NCBI RefSeq assembly: GCF_000963005.1
Contig: NZ_JZHZ01000007.1
Span: forward strand, 544,412 to 608,411
DNA length: 64,000 nt
Direction: 5' to 3'
Source of the DNA: Xanthomonas sp. GPE 39
GTDB taxonomy: Bacteria > Pseudomonadota > Gammaproteobacteria > Xanthomonadales > Xanthomonadaceae
The notes beneath the pieces were generated by a model. It made no database searches. It saw only the letters and a program-made list of their open reading frames with translations, and was not told the DNA's origin. Made by a program: the position numbers and the translations under genes. This document shows, piece after piece, positions 1-7,847 of the stretch; the stretch's first letter is position 1, and each line of letters begins with the position of its first letter.

Positions 1-26
1 GCGAGAGTAGGTCATCGCCAGGGGCT
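1..26 (+). rRNA. rrf: 5S rRNA, 3' end (partial)
   Basis: The first bases match the conserved 3' end of gammaproteobacterial 5S rRNA (the GCGAGAGTAGGTCATCGCC segment that closes helix V and helix I). The rest of the gene, and presumably the rRNA operon, lies before the window. The exact mature end is uncertain by a few bases. A strong terminator follows directly, so this is the distal end of an rrn operon. Confidence 0.85.
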
Positions 27-35
27 TTACCCCAA

Positions 36-66
36 ATCCCCGTCCCAACAGGACGGGGATTTTTTA
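36..66 (+). terminator. Rho-independent terminator of the rRNA operon
   Basis: A perfect 10-bp stem (ATCCCCGTCC paired with GGACGGGGAT, loop CAACA) is followed by a run of T. It lies about ten bases after the 5S rRNA end and is a textbook intrinsic terminator. Confidence 0.93.
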
Positions 67-342
67 TTGCCCAAAAAACAAACATCCCCCTCAACCGACA
101 ACCCCACGCTGCAACGCCGCCGCCGCCCAGCGTCGAGCAACCAACGGCGAGCTCATGCACACCGCAACATCACTCACCGTCGACACCGCACGCTCCAGTA
201 ACTGGATGTCTGCCTCGTGCTGACGCGCAACATGCGCATCCTCAAAAAATAACGCCCGCTGGCAAACTCCTGACAACACGCTAGAGGCTATTTGCGCGTC
301 TGACCGCTTTGGGAGATGTTGGCGTGAGACTGAGCGTCCGGC

Positions 343-1005
343 TCAATTGCCCGGCGCGATGTCGGTATCGAATGACTGTGCGATGGCGCCGCTGATCGGC
401 CCGGTCTTGGCACTACGATGGACGTACAGTGTGACTTTGCGTTCGAATCGCAGCGGACCGTCGATTACCGCATGTGGCCCAACGATGACGCGTGGTGTGC
501 GTGTCGGGTTGAATGACATGCTGAAGCTTGGCTTGTTGATCGTGATCCCGCCGCCCAGATGCGCGTCATGGCCCACGGTGACGTCGCCGTTGACCGTCTC
601 GATGCCGCGATCCAACTGCATGGCAATCACGCCGATACTGCCGTTGACGCTCTCGATCGCGCCGTCGACGTGTCCTCCGCGATTGACAAAGATACCGCCG
701 TTGACGGTTTTGATCGAGCCATCGATCTGCGCGCGTTTGTCAATGTTGATGTTGCCGTTGACTGTGGACAAGCCGCTGGTCTGGGCATTGTCGGCGACGC
801 TGATATTGCCGTTGACCGTCTCCACGCTGCCCACGCGTGCGCCGGACTCGACACTGATGTTGCCGTTGACGATGGCTAGGTTTCCATATTGCTTGCCGGC
901 AATGGCCTTGATGCTGCCGTTGACCTTGCTGATGTCCTCGGCCGCCAGCGCGGAATCGGCGGTGAGGGCAATGACCAACAGCACGGCCAGATGCATCGGT
1001 TTCAT
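343..1005 (-). CDS. Secreted VNG-repeat beta-solenoid protein
   Basis: A 220-residue protein with a signal peptide (hydrophobic residues 5-20, probable cleavage near ALA/AE at 21-22). The mature part is a tandem repeat: the triplet VNG recurs seven times with its Asn at residues 29, 47, 65, 83, 102, 121 and 139, a period of 18-19. Small and aliphatic residues alternate in each unit, as in bactofilin-like or other right-handed beta-helix folds. After residue 150 the repeat stops and a C-terminal cap with several basic residues follows. Similar secreted proteins are common in Xanthomonadaceae, but I know of no assigned function; a periplasmic or surface structural role is a guess. It is transcribed towards the rRNA terminator and stands alone. 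Confidence 0.8.
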   Translation of the reverse strand: MKPMHLAVLLVIALTADSALAAEDISKVNGSIKAIAGKQYGNLAIVNGNISVESGARVGSVETVNGNISVADNAQTSGLSTVNGNINIDKRAQIDGSIKTVNGGIFVNRGGHVDGAIESVNGSIGVIAMQLDRGIETVNGDVTVGHDAHLGGGITINKPSFSMSFNPTRTPRVIVGPHAVIDGPLRFERKVTLYVHRSAKTGPISGAIAQSFDTDIAPGN

Positions 1006-1100
1006 TATTTTCCACCTCCCCTAACACCGGCCATCCGGTTGCGAGTCATCGTGGGGCGATCACAACACGCTTCGCTACAATCCACACCTGCCTGAAGTCA

Positions 1101-2420
1101 TTGGATCTGCCCTTGTCCGCTGCCAGCTCCGTTCTCTCGCGTTCCGCCCTGTCTGGCGCGACGCATCGGTGTGTCTGGCTGCAGTCACGCAAGTTCATGC
1201 CTGTCGTGGCGATGGCGCTGTTGTGGCTAACTGCAGGCCTGGCTGCCGCACAGAACCCGCGTGACGCCGAGCGTCGCTTGGAGAAAGTGCGTGGCGAGCT
1301 GAAGAGCGTAGCCGAGGAGCGTCATCAGTTGGAGGGCAAGCGCGGCGACGCCGCGCGACAATTGCGCGATGCCGACGAAAAAGTCGCCGCTACCGGACGC
1401 AGCCTGGCACAGACCCAGCAGGCACTGCGTCAGCATCAGCAGACCCTGGCCGAACTGGAGCACAAACGCGATGCATTGCGCGCCAGATTGACCCGCCAGC
1501 ACGCCGAATTGGCGCAATGGCTACGGGCCGCCTATGCCATCGGTGACAATGCACCTTTGAAACTCTTGCTGGCGCAGGATCGCGTGGCCGATGCCAATCG
1601 GCTACTGACCTATCACCGTTATCTGCAGCGCGAACGCGCGCAACGCATCGCCAGCTTGACCCATGAACTGCAGGCCCTCGAACAGGTACAGCGCGATGTC
1701 GCGCAGCAGCGGCAGCAGTTGAGCGAAGCGCAGCGTCGTCAGCAAGAGCAGGCGGCCGCATTGCAGCGTGACCGCAAGCAGCGCGCTAGCGTGGTGTCGG
1801 AACTTGATCAGCGGTATCAGGATCGTAGCGAACGCGAAAAAGCGCTTGGTCAGGACGCGAAGGCCCTGGAAACCTTGCTGGCCAATCTGCGCGCGGCTGC
1901 CGCGCGTGCCGAGGCCGAGCGGCGTGCCGCGGCCAAACGTGCCGCCGCCGAACAGGCCGCGCAGGCCAGGGCTGGCAATAACCCACACGCTGGCGGCAAG
2001 GTCCCACCTAAGTTGGCGGCCTCGGGACCACCGTTGAAGGTTGGCGGGCTCGGCTGGCCGTTGTCTGGCGATTTACTCGCGCGTTACGGCGGTCGGCTGC
2101 CCGATGGGCGTACCAGCAACGGTGTGCTGATCGCTGCGCCAGCCGGCAGCACCATCACTGCGGTGGCCGACGGGACGGTGGTGTTCTCCGAGTGGATGAC
2201 CGGTTACGGCATGATCCTGATCGTGGACCATGGCAACGGCTACATGAGCCTGTACGCGCACAACGATACCTTGCTGCGCGATGCGGGCGACCGGGTCAAA
2301 CGCGGGGATCCGGTGGCCAAGGTCGGTAACTCCGGCGGTCAGGGCCGCCCGGCGTTGTACTTCGAATTGCGTCACAACGGCCAGCCGGTGGATCCGGCGT
2401 CGTGGCTGCAGCGACGCTGA
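1101..2420 (+). CDS. EnvC-type murein hydrolase activator (M23/LytM fold)
   Basis: In E. coli, EnvC activates periplasmic amidases at the division site. The protein has an N-terminal export signal, a long Gln/Arg/Glu/Ala-rich coiled coil (about residues 50-285) and a C-terminal LytM domain (about 320-437). The LytM metal site is degenerate: the usual first His and Asp are replaced (SNGVLI), although YAHND and LYFELRHNG are kept. That points to an activator rather than an endopeptidase. The longest frame starts with TTG at 1101; the ATG at 1197 would put the hydrophobic signal (MPVVAMALLWLTAGLAAA) right at the N terminus and is an equally good start. The next gene is a CtpA-type protease, a pairing seen in many proteobacteria. 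Confidence 0.88.
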   Translation: MDLPLSAASSVLSRSALSGATHRCVWLQSRKFMPVVAMALLWLTAGLAAAQNPRDAERRLEKVRGELKSVAEERHQLEGKRGDAARQLRDADEKVAATGRSLAQTQQALRQHQQTLAELEHKRDALRARLTRQHAELAQWLRAAYAIGDNAPLKLLLAQDRVADANRLLTYHRYLQRERAQRIASLTHELQALEQVQRDVAQQRQQLSEAQRRQQEQAAALQRDRKQRASVVSELDQRYQDRSEREKALGQDAKALETLLANLRAAAARAEAERRAAAKRAAAEQAAQARAGNNPHAGGKVPPKLAASGPPLKVGGLGWPLSGDLLARYGGRLPDGRTSNGVLIAAPAGSTITAVADGTVVFSEWMTGYGMILIVDHGNGYMSLYAHNDTLLRDAGDRVKRGDPVAKVGNSGGQGRPALYFELRHNGQPVDPASWLQRR

Positions 2421-2523
2421 ATACAGCGTCGCTGTGCGGTCAACGCGTGTTTAGGGTGATTTCGCGCATAATCGTGCCAACTGTGTCATCGATGGCGCAG
2501 GCCTTCCCCAATCGGAGTGCTTC

Positions 2524-3996
2524 ATGCGCGTAGTCCTGTCCGTTGCCTTGTTGCTTGCGCTGGCGCCGCTGCCGCTGATGGCGCAGCATGCCGCCACGCA
2601 GACATCCACGGCACCTGCGGCCAGCGCCGATGATCCGGATGCAACCGAGTCGGCCACGTCGAAAGTGCCGCTGGACGAAATCCGTCGCTATGTCGCGGTC
2701 TATAACGCGGTGAAGGAAGCCTACGTCGATCCTGTCGACGACAAAAAACTGATGCAGTCTGCGATCCGTGGCCTGTTGCTCGATCTCGATCCGCACAGTA
2801 CCTATTTCAGCAAGGAAGACGCCGAAGCCTTCGATGAGCAGACCAGCGGTGCCTACGATGGCATTGGCGTGGAATTGCTGCAGTTGCCGGACAACACCCT
2901 CAAGGTGGTGTCGCCGATCGATGACACCCCGGCCGCGCGTGCAGGCCTGCGCTCGGGCGATATCATCATCGCCATCGACGGCAAGCCGATCAGTGCGGTC
3001 AAGGCGATGGAACCGCTGCGTGGCAAGCCAGGCAGCAAGGTGGTGTTGACCATCGAACGCGACAAGATCAATAAACCCTTCGACGTCACGCTGACCCGGC
3101 AGACCATCCGTGTGGCCAGTGTACGTAGCCGCATGCTGGAGCCTGGCTACGGCTACATCCGCATCAGCACCTTCCAGGCCGATACCGGCGCGGATTTTCG
3201 CAAGCAGTTGCAGCAGTTGCTTGCCAAGGCCGGCGGCAAGCTGCGCGGCCTGGTGCTTGATCTGCGCAGCAATCCCGGCGGATTGCTGACCGCGGCGGTG
3301 CAGGTGGCCGACGACCTGCTCGACAAGGGGAACATCGTCAGCACGCGCGGGCGTATCTCGGTCAGCGATTCCAAGTTCGATGCCACCCCAGGCGATTTGC
3401 TCAACGGTGCGCCGATGGTGGTGCTGGTGGATGCTGGATCGGCGAGCGCCTCGGAAGTGCTCGCTGGCGCGCTGCGCGACAACAAGCGCGCGCGTATCGT
3501 CGGCAGCCGTACCTTCGGCAAGGGCTCGGTGCAGACTGTGCTGCCGCTGGACAACGGCGATTCGGTCAAGCTGACCACGGCGCGCTATTACACGCCCAGC
3601 GGCAAGTCGATTCAGGCCAGCGGCATCGTCCCCGACGTGGTGTTGCACCCTGAGGGCGAGGCGGAGGATGCGGACAAGCCAGCGGCGATTGCGGACTACA
3701 GCGAAGCCACATTGCCGGGTCATCTACGCGGCGACGACGAGGGCGCCGAGGGGTACAGCGCCGGCGACCCGCTGCCGGGCGATGCACCGATCGCGCAGGC
3801 GCTTGCCGAACTGAAACAGCCCGGCGCGGTGGCCAGGGCCGCCGCCGCCAAGCCGGTCAAGCCGAAAGCCAAGCCGACCGCAGTACCGATGCACAAACCG
3901 GGGACACCCTCGACCAAGTCGACGCCGCAGACGCCTGCGCCCGGCAAGGCCAAACCGGAAAAACCTGAGCCGGCAGCGGCGACGCCCGGTTCCTGA
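2524..3996 (+). CDS. ctpA: S41 family C-terminal processing protease (CtpA/Prc)
   Basis: A periplasmic serine protease that trims or degrades envelope proteins. Order of parts: signal peptide (residues 1-20, ending LMAQ), helical region, PDZ domain (about 100-180), S41 catalytic domain (about 190-370). The catalytic Ser308 lies in GSASASE and Lys333 in FGKGS, with the 25-residue spacing typical of the Ser/Lys dyad. The last 70 residues are rich in Pro, Lys, Ala and Thr, low in complexity and probably disordered. It starts about 100 bp after the EnvC-like gene and is likely co-transcribed with it. In other bacteria CtpA homologues control murein hydrolases, which fits this pairing. Confidence 0.93.
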   Translation: MRVVLSVALLLALAPLPLMAQHAATQTSTAPAASADDPDATESATSKVPLDEIRRYVAVYNAVKEAYVDPVDDKKLMQSAIRGLLLDLDPHSTYFSKEDAEAFDEQTSGAYDGIGVELLQLPDNTLKVVSPIDDTPAARAGLRSGDIIIAIDGKPISAVKAMEPLRGKPGSKVVLTIERDKINKPFDVTLTRQTIRVASVRSRMLEPGYGYIRISTFQADTGADFRKQLQQLLAKAGGKLRGLVLDLRSNPGGLLTAAVQVADDLLDKGNIVSTRGRISVSDSKFDATPGDLLNGAPMVVLVDAGSASASEVLAGALRDNKRARIVGSRTFGKGSVQTVLPLDNGDSVKLTTARYYTPSGKSIQASGIVPDVVLHPEGEAEDADKPAAIADYSEATLPGHLRGDDEGAEGYSAGDPLPGDAPIAQALAELKQPGAVARAAAAKPVKPKAKPTAVPMHKPGTPSTKSTPQTPAPGKAKPEKPEPAAATPGS

Positions 3997-4027
3997 GCCA
4001 GCGGCGCTGCGTAGCCATCCCGCTGGC
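3997..4027. terminator. Possible shared terminator hairpin between convergent genes
   Basis: GCCAGCGG and CCGCTGGC form an 8-bp perfect stem with a 15-base loop directly after the ctpA stop codon, between ctpA (+) and the 2-hydroxyacid dehydrogenase (-). There is no clear T run, so the assignment is weak. Confidence 0.35.
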
Positions 4028-4046
4028 GTCGGTGTCTCTGCCGAAT

Positions 4047-5030
4047 TTAGCCCAGCGTCAGCACCTCGGGATTGGCCAGATGCTGTGGCGTGCCGGCGGC
4101 GAAGGCCAGCACGTTGTCGAAGGCAGCGCCGAAGTACAGTTCGTAGCTGGCCTGCTCGACGTAGCCCAGGTGCGGTGTCGCCAGTACCTGCGGATGCCGT
4201 AGCAGCGGGTGCTGCGGGTCCAGCAGCGGTTCCTGTTCGAATACGTCCAGCGCTGCCTGGCCGGGGCGTCCGGCAGCCAGCGCCGCTTGCAGTGCGCCGG
4301 GGGCGAGCAGCTCGGCACGGCTGGTATTGACCAACAGCGCATCGGGCTTCATGCGCAGCAGATCGTCCAGCACGATTTGGTGGCGGGTGGCCGCGACCAG
4401 GCGACGGTGCAGGCTGAGCACGTCGCTGTCGGCGAACAGGGCGGCGCGGCTTGCGGCGATCTCGAAACCGTCGGCGCGTGCATGCGCGCAGGTATCCTCG
4501 CTACCCCAGACCTGCACGCGCATGCCGAATGCGCGGCCATAAGCGGCGACGCGGCGACCGATCTTGCCGTAGCTCCACACGCCCAGGGTCAGTCCTTCCA
4601 GGCGGCGTCCCAGTTCCGCAGTGCCGGTGGCCTGCCAATGCCCAGTCAGCAACGCGTCGCGGTACGCCGGTAGGCGCCGGCTGGCCGCCATCAGGAGTGC
4701 CCAGGTCAACTCTGCCGGCGCCACCGGTGAACCGACACCTTCGGCCACAGCGATGCCGCGTGCGGTGCACGCGGCCAAGTCGATGTGCTCGCCGATCCTG
4801 CCGGTCTGGCTGATCAGGCGCAGCGCCGGCAACCGCGCCAGCAGCGTGGCATCGATGTGGGTGCGCTCGCGGATCAGCACCAGCACCTCGGCCTCGGCAG
4901 CGTGGCGAATGAGGGTCTCTGGATCGGGCGACGGCGCGGTCAGTATCTGCACGCGATGCCCTTGCAGCCGACGGAAGCAGGGCAGGTGTCTTACCGCATC
5001 CTGATAATCGTCGGCGATCAGAATGCGCAT
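4047..5030 (-). CDS. D-2-hydroxyacid dehydrogenase family protein
   Basis: An NAD-dependent oxidoreductase of the D-isomer-specific 2-hydroxyacid dehydrogenase family (phosphoglycerate, glycerate and hydroxypyruvate type), 327 residues, normal length. The Rossmann signature is the GVWSYGKIG stretch near residue 150; the first glycine-rich position is altered (W and Y instead of G). The catalytic residues are visible: Arg in NTSRAE, Glu in FEQEP and His in TPHLGY. Its natural substrate cannot be read from sequence. It is the last gene of a minus-strand operon, 4 bp after the DUF1820 gene. Confidence 0.88.
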   Translation of the reverse strand: MRILIADDYQDAVRHLPCFRRLQGHRVQILTAPSPDPETLIRHAAEAEVLVLIRERTHIDATLLARLPALRLISQTGRIGEHIDLAACTARGIAVAEGVGSPVAPAELTWALLMAASRRLPAYRDALLTGHWQATGTAELGRRLEGLTLGVWSYGKIGRRVAAYGRAFGMRVQVWGSEDTCAHARADGFEIAASRAALFADSDVLSLHRRLVAATRHQIVLDDLLRMKPDALLVNTSRAELLAPGALQAALAAGRPGQAALDVFEQEPLLDPQHPLLRHPQVLATPHLGYVEQASYELYFGAAFDNVLAFAAGTPQHLANPEVLTLG

Positions 5031-5034
5031 TGGC

Positions 5035-5355
5035 TCAGCGGGGTTTGCCGGGCATCGGGAATGGTGTGACCACCTTCTCGCCGGTGGCAGCTTCGCGGAT
5101 CGCCGACGGGCCCTTCTTTTCCACCTGTTCGATCCGCACGATGCTCTGCATCGGCAGGTGCAACGTTTGGGTGTTGCCGAACTCTTCGCGCAGGCGTTCC
5201 TCGGTGGGATCGATCACCACGCCATCGTGCAGATCGAACACCAGCGCGCCGATCTCGGTGAACCCCCACAGATGGCTGCTGCCGACGTGTTGCGCATACA
5301 GTTCGTAGACCTTGCCGTGGTTGAGGAAGATCACTTTGTAGAGATGTTTGAACAT
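5035..5355 (-). CDS. DUF1820 family protein
   Basis: A 106-residue protein that matches the DUF1820 family, small soluble proteins of gammaproteobacteria with no known activity. It has a compact beta-rich N-terminal half (KVIFLNHGKVYELYAQHV), a conserved DPTEE segment and a polar tail. There is no signal peptide or membrane segment. It lies between the rhomboid protease gene (58 bp upstream) and the dehydrogenase gene (4 bp downstream) on the same strand, so all three are probably one transcript. I see nothing that explains why they are grouped. Confidence 0.85.
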   Translation of the reverse strand: MFKHLYKVIFLNHGKVYELYAQHVGSSHLWGFTEIGALVFDLHDGVVIDPTEERLREEFGNTQTLHLPMQSIVRIEQVEKKGPSAIREAATGEKVVTPFPMPGKPR

Positions 5356-5413
5356 GCTCGAAGTATAAGACGCGCTGTCGTCGGACGTGGCTCAGAATCA
5401 AACGAGGTTGCGC

Positions 5414-6076
5414 CTATCCAAGCGTAGCGCGCACGTACAACCCGTAACCGATGCCGAAGGCGAAGCCGGTCAAGTGTGCCGACCACGCCACCATGCCGAA
5501 TGCTGGGCCGATGTAGGCGAACACGACCTGCAATGCGACCCAGGTGCCGATCAGTAACGCTGCCGGAGCACGGACGAACTCCAGGAACAGCCCCAGAGGC
5601 AGGACCACGCCGAGTTTGGCGCGCGGGAACAGTGCCAGATAGGTGCCGATCAAGGCCGAGACCGCGCCGCTGGCACCGATGATGACGCGATCAGGGGTGT
5701 CGATCGCGAACATGGCGGCCAGGTTGGAGATCGCACCACCGCTCAGGAACAGCAGCAGGAAGCGCCACGGGCCCAGCACACGTTCGGCGGGCAGGCCGAA
5801 AATCAGCAGGAACACCAAGTTGCCGAGCAGGTGCGACCAATCGGCATGCAGAAACAGTGCGGTGAACAGGCGCAGCACGCTGCCGTCATGCAGGGGCGCA
5901 AGCCAGTCGCGTGGGCTTGTGCCGACCGACAACGCCCCCCAGTCCAGCCACAACGTGGCGCGTGTTTCATTGGGGAGATTGGTGGACCACAGGAAGGCGA
6001 GCCATATCGATGCCAACAGCAACGGCGCGGCCCAGCGCAGCTTGGTCCGTTCGCGGGTGGGGATGGAAACGAACAT
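5414..6076 (-). CDS. Rhomboid family intramembrane serine protease
   Basis: An integral membrane protease that cleaves transmembrane substrates. It has 220 residues and about six membrane segments. The rhomboid signature is complete: HADWSHLLGN (His77, His82, Asn86), the nucleophile in GASG (Ser136) and the catalytic His201 in a glycine-rich last helix. Length and spacing are normal for the GlpG-like class, without the N-terminal cytoplasmic domain of E. coli GlpG. It is the first gene of an operon with DUF1820 and a 2-hydroxyacid dehydrogenase. Confidence 0.92.
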   Translation of the reverse strand: MFVSIPTRERTKLRWAAPLLLASIWLAFLWSTNLPNETRATLWLDWGALSVGTSPRDWLAPLHDGSVLRLFTALFLHADWSHLLGNLVFLLIFGLPAERVLGPWRFLLLFLSGGAISNLAAMFAIDTPDRVIIGASGAVSALIGTYLALFPRAKLGVVLPLGLFLEFVRAPAALLIGTWVALQVVFAYIGPAFGMVAWSAHLTGFAFGIGYGLYVRATLG

Positions 6077-6323
6077 GCGAATACCGGAAAGCCTCGGATG
6101 GCAAAGATACCGGCTTCATGCGGCAGGACCTAGGCGCGCTCCATACGAACCTGAACACAGCAAATTGTTTATGCTGAATATTGTTATAGTTGAGTTAACG
6201 CAAGACGTCATGCCGCATGCCGCGCCGTATGTCAGGACAGGATTCCGGGATACATCTTCGACTTCTCAGGCCGGCAATGTGCAGGTGCGAACACAGATGT
6301 CCCTTTGTCCGGAGAGAAGAACC
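6077..6323 (+). promoter_or_regulatory. Upstream region of fadL with an AT-rich promoter-like stretch
   Basis: A 247-bp divergent intergenic region. Bases 6160-6200 are clearly AT-rich; TTGTTT (6165-6170) and TATAGT (6185-6190) resemble promoter elements, but their 14-bp spacing is short. A purine-rich ribosome site (GGAGAGAAGA, 6311-6320) sits just before the ATG at 6324. A long in-frame extension upstream of 6324 exists but lacks coding character. Confidence 0.35.
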
Positions 6324-7664
6324 ATGCAAAACGCAACCCAGTTCGTCCGTTTCACGGCCCTGGCCGCGGCTATCGTCGGTGCACTGACCATGGGTCAGGC
6401 GCATGGCGCCGCCTTCCAACTCAAGGAAAACAGTGCAAAGGGACTTGGTCGTGCCTTCGCCGGTGCTGGGAGTGCGCCGGGCGACGCTTCCATCATCGCC
6501 GTCAATCCGGCGGGCATGCGCCAACTCGATGGCACGGTGTTCCAGGCTGATATCAGCGCGATTCAATTTTCCGCCAAGTACCGTGGCAACGGCGCGACTT
6601 ATGCCAACGGCGCGCCGATCTCCGGTGGTAACGGCGGCGACGCCGGCATGATCGCGCCGGTTCCGGCGGTCTATTTCCACATGCCGTTCGGCGCAGAAAA
6701 CAACATACATTTCGGCGCATCGCTGACTGCGCCATTCGGTTTCAAGACCCAGTACGACCGCGATTGGTTTGGCCGCTACAACGGCGTCAAGACCGAAATG
6801 CGCACGATCGACTTGAACGCCGCCTTCTCCTACGACATCAATCCATATGTCTCCTTCGGCGCCTCTGTGTTTGCCGAGCGCCTGAATATGGAACTGAGCA
6901 ATGCGGTCGATTTCGGCAGCATCTTAGCCGCACGCCGCGTGCCGGGTTTCGCGCCCGGCAGCGCCGATGGCTTCTCGCGTATCAAGGGCGATAACACTGC
7001 GGTCGGCTTCACCCTGGGTGGCTTGTTCAGCGTCGATGAGAACACCCATATCGGCTTCAGCTATCGTTCGCAGGTAGAGCACAAGATCACCAATGGTGAC
7101 GTCGATTTCACCGTCTGGGGCAGTGCCGCCACTGTGCTGGCCGTTGCCGCGCCGGGTACCTTTGTCGACACCAAGGGCCGCGCCACGGTCAAGCTGCCTG
7201 CCAGTGCCACCGCCAGCTTCACCCACAACTTCAACGAGCAGTGGACGGTGATGGCCGATGTCACCCGCACCGCTTGGAAAAAGTTCGACAAGATCACGGT
7301 TGACTTCGCTTCCAATCAGCCTGCAAACACGCTGACGTTCGACTACCGCGATACCACCGCTGTCTCGCTGGGTACCGAATACCGCATGAGCGACACATTG
7401 ACCCTGCGCGGCGGCGTGGCTTACGACGAAACCCCGACCACCGATCAGCACCGCGATGTGCGCGTGCCGGACGCAAGCCGCAAGTGGGCTTCGCTGGGTC
7501 TGAGCTGGAGGCCGTTCGAGCATGTGGAGTACAGCGTTGGCTATACCCATCTGTTCATCAACGATCCGAAAATCGCCACCACCAGTGCGACAGGGAGTAC
7601 GCTGGTCGGTCATTACGACGTGAACGCCAACGTGCTGGCGGCCTCGTTCAACTATAAGTTCTGA
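6324..7664 (+). CDS. fadL: FadL/TodX family outer membrane porin
   Basis: An outer-membrane beta-barrel channel for long-chain fatty acids or other hydrophobic compounds, 446 residues. It has a signal peptide of about 28 residues (ending QAHGA). The mature N terminus, AAFQLKENSAKGLGRAFAG, is the plug or hatch motif typical of FadL. The NPAGM motif follows, then alternating amphipathic strands, and the chain ends with a hydrophobic/aromatic strand finishing in F, as barrel proteins do. The ATG at 6324 is chosen because it carries both a ribosome site and the signal peptide. No fad genes lie beside it; it is followed by its own strong terminator and seems monocistronic. Confidence 0.92.
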   Translation: MQNATQFVRFTALAAAIVGALTMGQAHGAAFQLKENSAKGLGRAFAGAGSAPGDASIIAVNPAGMRQLDGTVFQADISAIQFSAKYRGNGATYANGAPISGGNGGDAGMIAPVPAVYFHMPFGAENNIHFGASLTAPFGFKTQYDRDWFGRYNGVKTEMRTIDLNAAFSYDINPYVSFGASVFAERLNMELSNAVDFGSILAARRVPGFAPGSADGFSRIKGDNTAVGFTLGGLFSVDENTHIGFSYRSQVEHKITNGDVDFTVWGSAATVLAVAAPGTFVDTKGRATVKLPASATASFTHNFNEQWTVMADVTRTAWKKFDKITVDFASNQPANTLTFDYRDTTAVSLGTEYRMSDTLTLRGGVAYDETPTTDQHRDVRVPDASRKWASLGLSWRPFEHVEYSVGYTHLFINDPKIATTSATGSTLVGHYDVNANVLAASFNYKF

Positions 7665-7690
7665 TCGCAACTGCTACAGCAACGATGAAA

Positions 7691-7717
7691 AAGCCCCGCT
7701 TCTGCGGGGCTTTTTTT
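7691..7717 (+). terminator. Rho-independent terminator of fadL
   Basis: AAGCCCCGC pairs with GCGGGGCTT across a TTCT loop, followed by five more T. It lies 26 bp after the fadL stop. The A run before it may make it work for the opposite strand too, where putA ends at 7848. Confidence 0.93.
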
Positions 7718-7847
7718 GTGCCGTCGTCCCTGGCGTCGTGGGGTGCTCCAGCGCTCCACGCTCAGCGCCGTGTGTAAGACAGATGGCGAGGGCTCAGACG
7801 CAGGCTCCGGTTGGTGCGCTGCGTGATCCGTGCTGCTCGCGCAGCAT

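Noticed and set aside
91-279. 62-residue minus-strand frame after the rRNA terminator
   Set aside because: No ribosome site, no recognisable family, atypical composition; probably non-coding. The 67-342 region otherwise shows nothing.
347-1024. Long plus-strand frame (225 aa) opposite the VNG-repeat gene
   Set aside because: It is the antisense of a repetitive gene; the minus strand has the signal peptide and regular repeat, and the plus translation has no family features.
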